A stretch of 54,284 nt of DNA from Ancylobacter novellus (lineage in GTDB: Bacteria > Pseudomonadota > Alphaproteobacteria > Rhizobiales > Xanthobacteraceae): the NCBI GenBank assembly GCA_003241485.1, contig QFQD01000025.1:1-54284 (forward strand), given 5' to 3'. This document shows, one piece after another, positions 1 to 8,975 of this stretch; within the stretch, counting starts at the first letter, position 1, and each line of letters opens with the position of its first letter. Made by a program: the position numbers and the translations under genes. The notes under the pieces were generated by a model. That model ran no database searches. It saw only the letters and a program-made list of their open reading frames with translations, and was not told where the DNA came from.

Positions 1-113
1 GCGGCCGCGCGGCGGGCGGCGGCTTCCGCCAGCGCGCGCTGGGCGGCCGGGGTAAGCGGCGCGCGCTCCGCTGGGGCGGGCGGCGCGGAGGGATGGGTGC
101 TGTCCTTGGTCAT
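1..113 (-). CDS. DUF1674 (SDHAF4-like) protein, N-terminal fragment
   Basis: Only the first 37 codons are present; the gene runs off the left edge. The ATG is preceded by a good ribosome site (AGGAAGG about 6 nt upstream). The fragment has a short Pro/Ala-rich lead followed by LTPAAQRALAEAAARRAA, the Ala/Arg helix typical of the N-terminus of alphaproteobacterial DUF1674 proteins. That family is related to the succinate dehydrogenase assembly factor SDHAF4, and its diagnostic C-terminal motif lies outside the window. Divergence from htpX is an arrangement I know from Hyphomicrobiales. The identity rests on a short, low-complexity stretch plus context, so it is tentative. Confidence 0.55.
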   Translation of the reverse strand, partial: MTKDSTHPSAPPAPAERAPLTPAAQRALAEAAARRAA

Positions 114-287
114 GAACGTCCTTCCTGAGCGCGCATTGGAACCACTGGCGGGCCTTCGGCGTCAAGCCGGAGCGGCGGCAGACTGCCGCAGGGGCACGCA
201 TGGCCCGGAACGATCTTGCGACTTCGCCCGGCGCTTCCCATCCTAGGACATAGGGTGTGCCGGACACGGCGCCACACGAGGGATGCG

Positions 288-1298
288 ATGAACTATTTCC
301 GCACGGCGATCCTGCTGGCCGGCATGACGGCTCTGTTCATGGGCGTCGGCTTCATGCTGGGCGGGCGCGGCGGCATGATGCTGGCGCTGCTCTTCGCCGC
401 CGGCATGAACATCTTCAGCTACTGGAATTCCGACCGGATGGTGCTGTCCATGTATGGCGCGCGCGAGGTCGACCGGGCCAGCGCGCCGGAGTTCTACGGC
501 ATGGTGGAGGAGCTGGCCGCGCGTGCCGGCCTGCCCATGCCGCGCGTCTACATCATGGACAATCCCCAGCCGAACGCCTTCGCCACCGGCCGCAACCCCA
601 GCCATGCCGCGGTGGCGGCGACGACGGGCCTGCTCAACACGCTGTCGCGCGAGGAGGCGGCCGGCGTGATGGCGCATGAGCTGGCGCACATCAAGCATTA
701 CGACACGCTGACCATGACCATCACGGCGACGCTGGCCGGCGCGATCTCCATGCTGGCCAACTTCGCCATGTTCTTCGGTGGCAACCGTAACAACAACAAC
801 GGCTTCGGCATCATCGGCACGATTGCCATGATGATCCTGGCGCCGCTCGCCGCCATGGTGGTGCAGATGGCGGTGTCGCGCTCGCGCGAATATGAGGCCG
901 ACCGGGTGGGCGCGGAGATCTGCGGCCAGCCGCTGTGGCTCGCCTCCGCTCTGGGCAAGATCGCCGGCTATGCCAAGGCCGTGCCCAACATGCCGGCCGA
1001 GCACAACCCGGCCACGGCGCATATGTTCATCATCAACCCGCTCTCGGGCGAGCGCATGGACAGCCTGTTCTCTACCCATCCCGCCACCGAGAACCGCATT
1101 GCCGCGCTGCATGCGCTGGCGCAGCAGATGGGTGCCGACGCCTCGCCGGGTTTCGGCAATGGGCGCGGTGGCCCCGTCGACGTGCCGCAGGGCGGGCCGT
1201 GGGGCGGCGGGGCCGCCCCTCGCGGGGCCTGGGGCCGTAGCGGATCCGCCGGGCGGGACGGTGGACAGCCCGGCAGCCGGCGCGGACCGTGGGGCTGA
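288..1298 (+). CDS. htpX: Membrane-bound zinc metalloprotease HtpX
   Basis: This is an inner-membrane M48-family peptidase of 336 aa that degrades misfolded membrane proteins, with the active site facing the cytoplasm. Two hydrophobic segments lie at about residues 5-45. The zinc motif HELAH is at about 130-134, and the third ligand glutamate is in EYEAD at about 201-205. Two more hydrophobic stretches (about 145-165 and 173-195) lie between these motifs. The C-terminal 35 residues are a Gly/Pro/Arg-rich tail (GGPWGGGAAPRGAWG) seen in many alphaproteobacterial HtpX proteins. The start at 288 was chosen over an upstream in-frame ATG at 216 because it begins the conserved MNYFRTAILL sequence and follows GAGGGA. 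In other bacteria htpX belongs to the envelope or heat stress response. No control site is visible here. Confidence 0.95.
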   Translation: MNYFRTAILLAGMTALFMGVGFMLGGRGGMMLALLFAAGMNIFSYWNSDRMVLSMYGAREVDRASAPEFYGMVEELAARAGLPMPRVYIMDNPQPNAFATGRNPSHAAVAATTGLLNTLSREEAAGVMAHELAHIKHYDTLTMTITATLAGAISMLANFAMFFGGNRNNNNGFGIIGTIAMMILAPLAAMVVQMAVSRSREYEADRVGAEICGQPLWLASALGKIAGYAKAVPNMPAEHNPATAHMFIINPLSGERMDSLFSTHPATENRIAALHALAQQMGADASPGFGNGRGGPVDVPQGGPWGGGAAPRGAWGRSGSAGRDGGQPGSRRGPWG

Positions 1299-1417
1299 AC
1301 CCGCCTGTTTTGGGCCCGCAGAGCGCTTTCAGCTGTTGATCCGCACGGCATGTTGCGGCAGCGCTTGAAAAGATGGGGCGTCGCGGCTATCAGAGGCGCC
1401 GACACCGGGTGTCATTG

Positions 1418-1493
1418 GCCGCTTTAGCTCAGTTGGTAGAGCATCGCATTCGTAATGCGGAGGTCGTCAGTTCGAGTCTGACAAGCGGCACCA
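1418..1493 (+). tRNA. tRNA-Thr (anticodon CGT)
   Basis: A full cloverleaf can be drawn. It has a 7-bp acceptor stem (GCCGCTT/AAGCGGC), a D stem GCTC/GAGC, an anticodon stem TCGCA/TGCGG with loop TTCGTAA giving anticodon CGT, and a T stem GTCAG/CTGAC with loop TTCGAGT. Discriminator A is followed by an encoded CCA. It reads ACG codons. No integrase or element border adjoins it. Confidence 0.96.
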
Positions 1494-1597
1494 TTCCTCC
1501 CAGCTTCCCTAATCGACAACTCGGCGCCGCCTGCGCGTGAGCGGCGCCTGAGCGCCACCCTTGATCCATGCCATGGAACAAGGCGCCGGAGTGCGTC

Positions 1598-2599
1598 ATG
1601 CTCGCGGGCTTGGCGCGGGCGCGCGTGTCGCCGACCGCGCCGCGCGGGGAGGCGAATGTGCCGCGGACATTGATGTCCTTCGTCTGGCGGGTGAGCGGCT
1701 GGCATCAGCTGGTGCTGATCGGCATGTCCGGTCTCGTCCTGCTGATCGAGATCGCACCGCTCGAAATCCAGCGCCGCGTGGTCAATGACGCCTTCAAGGG
1801 GGGCGCTTTCGAGCCGATCCTTGCGCTCGTCGGCGCCTATATGGCCGTGACGGTGGCGGAAGGTGTGCTGAAGCTGGTGCTGAACATCTACCGCAACTGG
1901 CTCGGCGAAAGCGCCGTGCGCTGGCTGCGCCAGGCCGTGTTCGCGGTGGCGCACGGCAATGGCAATCGGCCGGTTGCCGCGGAAACCGAGGGTATCCAGC
2001 TTTCCATCGTGCTGGATGAGGCCGAACCGGTCGGCGGCTTCGTCGGGGTCAGCGTCAGCGAGCCCGTGCTGCAGGTCGGCGTGCTCGTGGTGGTGACCGC
2101 CTATCTGATCTACCTCCAGCCGGTGATGGCGCTGGTGATGGCAGGCGTGTTCATCCCGCAGGTGCTGTTCGTGCCGGTGATGCAGGCGGCGATCAACCGG
2201 CGGATCGCGCATCGCGTGCTGCTGCTGCGCGGCCTCAGCACGGGTATTGTCGGGGCGGGCGGCGCGCGCGACGCCGATGGCGCACAGCAGCATCGGATCC
2301 AGTCGGTCTTCGCGACCAACATGGCGATCTACTGGCTCAAATACACGATGAACGTGCTGATGAACCTGATGAACCATGCCGGCGTGGCGACGATCCTCGC
2401 GCTGGGCGGTTATTTCGTGGTGACCGGCCACACCGAGATCGGCACGGTGGTGGCCTTCCTTTCGGCGCTCGCCAAGGTGAACGATCCCTGGGGCGAACTT
2501 GTCACCTGGTATCGCGATATGCGCGCGGCACAGGTGAAGTACGCTCTGGTGCGCGATTCCGCCGCCATCGGCGCGATCGACGGCGCACACGGCGCCTGA
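1598..2599 (+). CDS. ABC-exporter transmembrane domain protein without an ATPase domain
   Basis: This 333-aa protein resembles the membrane half of an ABC exporter. It has hydrophobic helices at about residues 38-57, 72-95, 150-190 and 255-290, with the exporter-like closing motif LALGGYFVVTGHTEIGTVVAFLSAL split across the last helix pair (given here only as its recognisable pattern around residue 270). It ends soon after and has no Walker A, signature or Walker B motif. No ATPase gene lies beside it. The start at 1598 is preferred to an ATG at 1568 because it is preceded by GGAG at 7 nt. Similar stand-alone membrane domains occur in Hyphomicrobiales. The substrate, and whether a distant ATPase pairs with it, are unknown. 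Confidence 0.7.
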   Translation: MLAGLARARVSPTAPRGEANVPRTLMSFVWRVSGWHQLVLIGMSGLVLLIEIAPLEIQRRVVNDAFKGGAFEPILALVGAYMAVTVAEGVLKLVLNIYRNWLGESAVRWLRQAVFAVAHGNGNRPVAAETEGIQLSIVLDEAEPVGGFVGVSVSEPVLQVGVLVVVTAYLIYLQPVMALVMAGVFIPQVLFVPVMQAAINRRIAHRVLLLRGLSTGIVGAGGARDADGAQQHRIQSVFATNMAIYWLKYTMNVLMNLMNHAGVATILALGGYFVVTGHTEIGTVVAFLSALAKVNDPWGELVTWYRDMRAAQVKYALVRDSAAIGAIDGAHGA

Positions 2600-2615
2600 G
2601 CGCGGCCCGAAAGGC

Positions 2616-5600
2616 CTACGGCCTCTCCGGGCCCGGGAAGAGGATGGTCTTCAGCCGTTCCGCGCTTTCCGCCCAGGACAGCCACTTCATCCCCTCGGAC
2701 CTCGGATGGCGGCCGTTGCGGAATTCCTCCAGCCAGAGATCGATGGCCGTTGCCAGCGACGCGCCGTCCCGGCCCGAGAAATAGGCGGCCGCATCGCCCG
2801 CCACCTCGCGGAAGACCGGAATGTCGCGCGCCAGAATGGGCAGGCCGTGCCGTGCCGCCTCGATCAGCGGCAGGCCGAAACCCTCGTCCAGCGAGGCGGC
2901 GATCAGGCAGTCGGCTTGCCCATAGATGCGGTCGAGATATTCGTCGCTGGCGCCCTGGAGCCAGAACAGGCGACGGCCCATTTCCGGGTGATTCGTCAGA
3001 CGCTCGATGATCTGCGGCAGGTTGCGCGCCTGATCGCGCGGCACGCCGCGCCAGCCCTCATTGCCGACGATGACGAGACGGGCCTCGCTGCCTTCCTCCC
3101 ACAGCAGGTCGAAGGCATCGAGGGCCTGCCAATGCCCCTTGCGCGGCTCGACGGTGCCCACCATCAGGAAGCAGTCGTGATCCTGCAACGAGGCGAGCAG
3201 GACTTCCGCATCGTCCGGCACGCCGCGGGAGGGCAGCGAGGCGGCAATATCGGCACCCAGCGTCCAGGGATGGATGGCGGGTAGCGACGCCGGCAAATCG
3301 GTCTGCGCCTGCAGCCAGTTTCGGACCTCGTCGGCCACGGAGGCCGAGATACAGACGAGATCGTCCGCCTGCTCGGCGACGATCGAGATCCATTCGCGGT
3401 GCGCCGGTTCCGACTCCGGCGGGAAGCACCGCGGGAGTGTCAGCGGGAGAATGTCGTAGACGATGAAGCTGACGCGGGCGCCGCGGTCCCGCCATTCCCT
3501 GAAGAGTCCGCTCCGGCTGCCTTCACGAACCGCCACGGTGTAGAAATCAGCGCCGAAGAAGACGTCGCCATCGGTGACGTCGATGACTTCATCCTCAAGC
3601 GCACGCGACTCGCCGCTGAACGCGCGTTCCATATATTCGGCGGCCTGAACGTATCGCCACTGGCCATTGATGTGGCTGAAGCGGACGGGCTCGACCCGGA
3701 AGCCGGCGGGTGGCGACTTGAGAAGTTCAGCCAGCAGGGCGCGGACCACCCGCTGTATCCCCGTGCCATAATCCTTCATCGCCAGCACGGACACGTCGAT
3801 GAAGAGCGAGCGGTGGGTCCGCCTCAGTGACTTTTCACGCGCCAATTGTTCGGCACGGGCCAGCAGCTCCGAGGCGTAGTGCGACCCCGCCATCAGTTCC
3901 CTTGCGGCGCTCATCAGCGCCGGCTGGCTGTAAAGCGTCGTCGCCTTGCCGGCGAATTCCTCCATCGCCTCATGATACCGGGCGGCGGCGGCGGCGGGGG
4001 TGTGGTGGGTCGCAACATAGGTCGCGGCCGATGCCCCCAGCTTCTCCCGTTCCTCCTTGTCCATGCGCAGATCGATCAACGCTTGGGTGAGTTCCGGCGT
4101 CGCGAAGGCGTCGTCGAGGCGACGCACGCAATCGGTTGGGAGTTCCGCCATGGAACCGTTCGCATTGACGATCGTCGCCAGGCCGTAGGCGAGGCAATCC
4201 AGCGCGGCGGCCGATGTTTCGCCGCGCGAATGCGCGCGAAGCTGCACGCCGATATCGGCGGCCTGGAGATAGAGCGCGTATTTTTCGGCGGACACGAAGC
4301 CGGTGGTCTGGATCCGCTCTCCACCGTCCGCGCGTCCCATGCGCGCACGCATTTCCTCGGCGTAGGAATCGTCGGCCAGTTCACCGACGAAAACCAGATG
4401 GCATTGCCGATCGTGACACAAGGGCGATGCGAGCCAGGCATCGGCAATTCGCGTGCTCAGCTTTGACGGCTGGATGAAGCCAAACGAGCAGACAATGATG
4501 TCCTCAGGCGAAAACCCGAGAATCTGCCGCGCCTCTTGCTTTGTTTTTGACGCCGCCGTCAGGCGGGCGAGCGGAACGACTTTGAGCAGATCGCGACTGA
4601 AGGACGGGTAGAAATTCTCGGCCAGCTGCACCGCGTATTCGCTGTGAAATATAACGCCCTGCGATTGGGCCAGCACATCGATACTGGTCGGGAAGATCGA
4701 AAACAGGCTGGTCGGGTCCTGGCGATCGAAGCGCTCCTTCAGCGCCGTGTAACCGTGCGCCCGAAGCAGGGCGCGCGTCCAATGGTGCCGCCGGTTCTGA
4801 TTGTGTTCGATATAGTAAATGATGTCGCTGAGATAAAAATCATGAACAACGACCACCCCCGGTATGGTCCGAAGAAGATCGAACATATGCATATGGAAGG
4901 GTGAATTACCAAAATGATACATGACGCGGTCGTATCGATCCGCGTGAGCCTTGAAATAATCGACAGATCGGACGGCGCAGTGAGCGATGATCCAGTCATC
5001 GGCGATCACATCCTGCGTTACGACGACATCAATATCATAGTAACGGTGGAGTTCCGGCAGGATCTGGGCGCTGTAGTCCGCGACGCCGCTCCGCTCCGGC
5101 GGCAAGGGAGAAATAAAGGCGAGGCGGGGCTTCTTGGAGGGGGGCAGGGCCTCCCGGCCGGTCGCCTGGGTGAGCTCGACCGCGTGGGAGAGGCGCTCGA
5201 AGGCGAGCTGTTCCGTGCGGCTCAAGGCGCTGGGGGAAGACGGCTGGCTATCGAACCCCGGCCGGCTGGAGGGCGCGCCGCGATTCTTCTTCAGGTATTT
5301 CAAGCGGATACGGCGTTCGAGCCGCTTGAGCTTCTGGCGCAGGCGTGAATCGTGGCCGAACTTTCTCTCCAGCTTCGCCTCGAAGGAGTGGCGGATGCTG
5401 CGCAGCCGCCTCAGCAGCTTCAACATCGGAAGCCCGCCCAGTTCGTGCAGGAGGCCATCGTGCCGCGACACGCGCTCCGCCTGGACATTAAGCTGCCACT
5501 GCACATGCGCGTGGAGCCGCTTCAGTTCGCTCAGCTCCCTCGCGGTATCGTCCGTCTCCCACTGCGACTTTGCCTGCTGCAGTTCGCGCACTTCCCTTCG

Positions 5601-6608
5601 CAGCCGCTCAACGGCACGCATTGCAGCATCTGCATTGGCCGTTGCGTTGGCGACAGACCCGATATCCGACAACAGCGCGCTCACGTCGATCGGTGACAGC
5701 CGGTCGGTAAGCGCCTTGATCTCCTTTGCCAACTGCGTCTTGGAGTTGCGCAGCGCGCGCACTTCCCCGGACAATTGTTCGGCGGTCTGCGTCGCCTGCT
5801 CCGCCTTCGTCGCGGCGTCCGCAAAGGTGGCGATCTCCATCATCAGGGCGTGCAGGTTGTTCGGCACCGGCTCGCTCGTGGTCGCGGCGAAGCGATCAAT
5901 GGCGTCGGCCATATCGGCGGTATCCGCCGGTTTGCTGGCAATGATGCTGTAGTCCGGCGCGAAGGTGAAAAGGCCGGAAATGGAGGAATTGAAGGGAACG
6001 CCGTCGCGCATCAGAGGCTGGCTGTTCAGCCGCACGATGGCCGGCCGCTCCAGCCCCGTGGCCCGCACGAAGAAATGCAGCAGGGCGGGCGGCAGCGGCG
6101 CCTTGTGGGTCGGGTCCATGTGGAAGGACCAGGACGACACGGTGAGATTTTCCGGATTGGGCGTCTCGAGGATGACGACGCCGCCCGGCATCAGCACGCG
6201 CTCGATCTCGTTGAGGAGATCGGTGAGGATGCCGTGCTCGATGTGCTCCACGACATGGAATGCCGTGATGAGCCCGAAAGAACCGTCTTCGCAGCCGCGC
6301 ATATAGTCCAGCGCATCCGCTGAGATAACCTCGACGCCGTTCGCTTCCGCGATGGCCGTCATGGACGCGTTGGAGTCGACGCCTGTGGCGTGCCAGCCGT
6401 GCTCGGCGATGAGGCCGAGCCATTCTCCCCGCCCGCAGCCGATGTCGAGCGCCCGCCGGCCCGCCGGCGTGTCCGCCGCGATCTGCGCGATGAGCGGAAG
6501 GTAGACGCTCTGCCTGCCGCGGATCAGTTCGAGGCTTCCGCGATGGGCATCCTCAAATTCGCGGTAGAGCTCATCAAACGGCTTGCGACGAGACATGGCG
6601 TCATCCAA
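2616..6608 (-). CDS. Methyltransferase / coiled-coil / double glycosyltransferase fusion protein
   Basis: This is a 1330-aa multidomain protein, probably cytosolic or membrane-associated, for polysaccharide assembly. Residues about 1-240 are a class I SAM methyltransferase (LDIGCGRGEWLGL; AFHVVEHIEHG). Residues about 250-450 are charged heptad-rich coiled coil ending in a basic patch. Residues about 475-890 form a GT-B glycosyltransferase beginning LAFISPLPPERSGVADYS, with a RGETSAAALD donor motif. Residues about 920-1330 form a second GT4-like domain (FIDVSVLAMKDYGTGIQRVV; GTVEPRKG; DEGFGLPLIEA with the E-x7-E pair). The genes upstream on the same strand make GDP-D-rhamnose, so rhamnosyl transfer is the natural guess. 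By analogy with WbdD/WbdA it may combine chain capping, length measurement and polymerisation in one chain. An internal ATG at 6596 is an alternative start. Confidence 0.85.
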   Translation of the reverse strand: MDDAMSRRKPFDELYREFEDAHRGSLELIRGRQSVYLPLIAQIAADTPAGRRALDIGCGRGEWLGLIAEHGWHATGVDSNASMTAIAEANGVEVISADALDYMRGCEDGSFGLITAFHVVEHIEHGILTDLLNEIERVLMPGGVVILETPNPENLTVSSWSFHMDPTHKAPLPPALLHFFVRATGLERPAIVRLNSQPLMRDGVPFNSSISGLFTFAPDYSIIASKPADTADMADAIDRFAATTSEPVPNNLHALMMEIATFADAATKAEQATQTAEQLSGEVRALRNSKTQLAKEIKALTDRLSPIDVSALLSDIGSVANATANADAAMRAVERLRREVRELQQAKSQWETDDTARELSELKRLHAHVQWQLNVQAERVSRHDGLLHELGGLPMLKLLRRLRSIRHSFEAKLERKFGHDSRLRQKLKRLERRIRLKYLKKNRGAPSSRPGFDSQPSSPSALSRTEQLAFERLSHAVELTQATGREALPPSKKPRLAFISPLPPERSGVADYSAQILPELHRYYDIDVVVTQDVIADDWIIAHCAVRSVDYFKAHADRYDRVMYHFGNSPFHMHMFDLLRTIPGVVVVHDFYLSDIIYYIEHNQNRRHHWTRALLRAHGYTALKERFDRQDPTSLFSIFPTSIDVLAQSQGVIFHSEYAVQLAENFYPSFSRDLLKVVPLARLTAASKTKQEARQILGFSPEDIIVCSFGFIQPSKLSTRIADAWLASPLCHDRQCHLVFVGELADDSYAEEMRARMGRADGGERIQTTGFVSAEKYALYLQAADIGVQLRAHSRGETSAAALDCLAYGLATIVNANGSMAELPTDCVRRLDDAFATPELTQALIDLRMDKEEREKLGASAATYVATHHTPAAAAARYHEAMEEFAGKATTLYSQPALMSAARELMAGSHYASELLARAEQLAREKSLRRTHRSLFIDVSVLAMKDYGTGIQRVVRALLAELLKSPPAGFRVEPVRFSHINGQWRYVQAAEYMERAFSGESRALEDEVIDVTDGDVFFGADFYTVAVREGSRSGLFREWRDRGARVSFIVYDILPLTLPRCFPPESEPAHREWISIVAEQADDLVCISASVADEVRNWLQAQTDLPASLPAIHPWTLGADIAASLPSRGVPDDAEVLLASLQDHDCFLMVGTVEPRKGHWQALDAFDLLWEEGSEARLVIVGNEGWRGVPRDQARNLPQIIERLTNHPEMGRRLFWLQGASDEYLDRIYGQADCLIAASLDEGFGLPLIEAARHGLPILARDIPVFREVAGDAAAYFSGRDGASLATAIDLWLEEFRNGRHPRSEGMKWLSWAESAERLKTILFPGPERP

Positions 6609-6722
6609 TTCCCAAAAGCGACCCTACCTACTGGAGCATCCCTCGGAATGCCGACATAGGTAGCAATGAACCGTCGGCGCCTTTTTTGCCCCCATCGGCC
6701 GCGAAGGCGTCTCCTGAAAGGA

Positions 6723-7694
6723 CTAGGCGCCCGCCGACGCGGGGGCGGCGACCTGCGCCCGCCAGAAATCCAGGCAGTCGCGCAACGTGATCTCGAGCGG
6801 AATCTGCGGCTTCCAGCCAAGCGCCGTCTGCGCCAGCGTAGCATTGCCGGAGGCGCGGGCGATGTCGTTCGGGCGCAGTCTGGCCGGGTCGGTCCTCACC
6901 TCGATCGGGCGATCGGCGGCGGCGAGCAGAGTGTCGAGAATGGCGCGGATCGAGACCGGCGCGCCGGTGGCCAGATTGACCGCCGCACCGTTTTCGGGCC
7001 CTGCGCCGCGACAGGCCGCGATATAGGCATCGACGATATCGCGGACATCGAGGAAATCGCGCTCGGCGTCGAGATTGCCGACTTCCATGACCGGGGGCTG
7101 CAGGCCGTGTTCGATGCGCGCGATCTGGCGGGCGAAGGCGGAGACCACGAAATCGTCCGCCTGCCCCGGCCCGGTGTGGTTGAACGGCCGGAACCGGATG
7201 GCGTTCAGGCCATCCTTGGCCATCTGGCCGATCATGAGGTCGGCTGCCGCCTTGGTCGCGGCATAGACGCTGCGCGGGGCGAGGACGGCGTTCTCGTCCA
7301 GCGGGGCGGCCGCTTCGAGGAAGCTGTCGCCGTAGACTTCTGAACTGCTGACGAAGACGAGCCGGGCGGCGGGTGCTTCCTGCAGGACGGCACGGGCGAC
7401 ATTGAGCGTGCCCATGACGTTGACCTGCCAGGCCGTCGTCGGGTCGGCGCGGGCGTGCCCCGGAGCGGCAATCGCAGCGAGATGCAGCACGACATCGGGA
7501 CGGCAGTTGCGAACGGCGGCAAGAACCGCGTCGGCATCACGGATGTCAGGACTGTCCTGCCCGGCGGAGGTCGCCAGCGCGAAGGCCTCGACGCCGGCGG
7601 AATGGGTGGCGCGCAGGCGCTCGAGGAACCACGATCCGACGAAGCCGCGGCTTCCCGTGACCGCAACGCGCAAGGGCCCCGACGTAGCAGGCAT
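6723..7694 (-). CDS. rmd: GDP-6-deoxy-D-mannose reductase (GDP-D-rhamnose synthesis)
   Basis: This is an extended short-chain dehydrogenase of 323 aa. It would reduce GDP-4-keto-6-deoxy-D-mannose to GDP-D-rhamnose with NAD(P)H. The N-terminal Rossmann motif is TGSRGFVGS (about residues 13-21). The catalytic Ser region is FVSSSEVYGDS, and YAATK carries the Tyr-x3-Lys pair. The segment FNHTGPGQADDFVVSAFARQ is typical of Rmd proteins and argues against galE- or fcl-type enzymes. It lies 45 bp downstream of gmd on the same strand, which supplies its substrate. The two are probably co-transcribed with the large glycosyltransferase gene. Confidence 0.85.
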   Translation of the reverse strand: MPATSGPLRVAVTGSRGFVGSWFLERLRATHSAGVEAFALATSAGQDSPDIRDADAVLAAVRNCRPDVVLHLAAIAAPGHARADPTTAWQVNVMGTLNVARAVLQEAPAARLVFVSSSEVYGDSFLEAAAPLDENAVLAPRSVYAATKAAADLMIGQMAKDGLNAIRFRPFNHTGPGQADDFVVSAFARQIARIEHGLQPPVMEVGNLDAERDFLDVRDIVDAYIAACRGAGPENGAAVNLATGAPVSIRAILDTLLAAADRPIEVRTDPARLRPNDIARASGNATLAQTALGWKPQIPLEITLRDCLDFWRAQVAAPASAGA

Positions 7695-7739
7695 CGTGTA
7701 TCCTCCCGACGCGCCCCCCGAACTGCAATATAGCGGATA

Positions 7740-8714
7740 TTACCGGCTGAGACGCTTCAGGTCGGCGTCGACCATCTCGGCGATCATGTCCTCGAGCGAG
7801 GTCTTCGCTTCCCAGCCGAGCTTGGCCTTGGCCTTGGCCGGGTTGCCGAGCAGCACATCCACTTCCGCCGGGCGGAAAAGCGCGGGATCGATGATGAGGT
7901 GGTCATCCATCGTCAGGCCCGCATGCTGGAAGGCGATCCGGCACATGTCACGCACCGTGGTGGTGCGGCCGGTGGCGACGACATAATCGTCCGCCACATC
8001 CTGCTGGAGCATCAGCCACATGGCTTCGACATAGTCGCGCGAATGACCCCAGTCGCGCTTGGCGTCGATATTGCCGAGGCGCAGCTCGCTGGCGAGGCCC
8101 AATTTGATTCGCGCCACGCCGTCCGTCACCTTGCGGGTGACGAACTCGATGCCGCGCAGCGGGGACTCGTGATTGAACAGAATGCCGCTGGAAGCGTGGA
8201 TTCCGAAGCTCTCGCGGTAGTTCACGGTGATCCAGTGGCCATAGAGCTTGGCCACCGCATAAGGCGAGCGCGGGTAGAACGGGGTGGTCTCGGACTGCAT
8301 GTCCTCCTGGATGAGGCCATACATTTCCGACGACGAAGCCTGGTAGAAACGCGCCTGCGGCGTCTCCAGCCGAACGGCTTCAAGAACATTCGTCACACCG
8401 AGCGCAGTCACCTGCCCGGTCAGGATCGGCTGCTGCCATGATGACTTGACGAAAGACTGGGCGGCGAGGTTGTAAACCTCGTCTGGCCGCACATCCTTCA
8501 GCGTGCGAATCAATCCGGACAGATCAAGGAGATTGCCGTCGATAATATTGATGTCGCGATCAATGCCGAGCCACTTCAAACGAGTATCGGTAACTTCGCC
8601 ATGGCTCGAACGGCGCACAAGGCCAAAGACTTCGTACCCCTTGGAAAGGAGCAGCTGTGCCAAGTATGCGCCATCCTGCCCGGTGACACCTGTGATAAGC
8701 GCGCGCTTTGTCAT
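7740..8714 (-). CDS. gmd: GDP-mannose 4,6-dehydratase
   Basis: This 324-aa enzyme converts GDP-D-mannose to GDP-4-keto-6-deoxy-D-mannose using tightly bound NADP. Visible signatures are the nucleotide motif TGVTGQDGAYLAQLLL near the N-terminus, LVRRSSHG, DGNLLDLSGLIR, the SSSEMYG catalytic segment, YAVAK (Tyr-x3-Lys) and the LFNHESPLRG loop characteristic of Gmd. The length matches the family. It sits directly upstream of rmd and downstream of the divergent mannose-nucleotide genes, so the island encodes the whole route to GDP-D-rhamnose. The ribosome site (CAGG, 5 nt from ATG) is weak. Confidence 0.95.
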   Translation of the reverse strand: MTKRALITGVTGQDGAYLAQLLLSKGYEVFGLVRRSSHGEVTDTRLKWLGIDRDINIIDGNLLDLSGLIRTLKDVRPDEVYNLAAQSFVKSSWQQPILTGQVTALGVTNVLEAVRLETPQARFYQASSSEMYGLIQEDMQSETTPFYPRSPYAVAKLYGHWITVNYRESFGIHASSGILFNHESPLRGIEFVTRKVTDGVARIKLGLASELRLGNIDAKRDWGHSRDYVEAMWLMLQQDVADDYVVATGRTTTVRDMCRIAFQHAGLTMDDHLIIDPALFRPAEVDVLLGNPAKAKAKLGWEAKTSLEDMIAEMVDADLKRLSR

Positions 8715-8975
8715 TTTGCCTGTACTTAGGTATAAACCAGTCGCAATTCGACAGTAATCAGCTATTACGCGCTTCTAGCGGCTTCGATCGCCCAGGGCAA
8801 GCGCAGCTTGCTGCACACCGGCAAGGATTTGGGGCATTTCGACCCGAAGATATACTGTGGCGGGCGCGGCAGGTGTCAACTTACCCCGCCACGGGCCGAC
8901 GTGTCGGTCCGCCCGGCCGATCACTGTCATTTTTCACCCGCCTAACGGTACAGCGGACCACGCTTCGAGCGGGTT

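Noticed and set aside
1424..2590. Long minus-strand open frame ending in TRTDDLRITNAMLYQLS
   Set aside because: It runs through the tRNA-Thr gene antisense. That C-terminal sequence is a well-known artefact of tRNA readthrough, and the real gene is on the plus strand.
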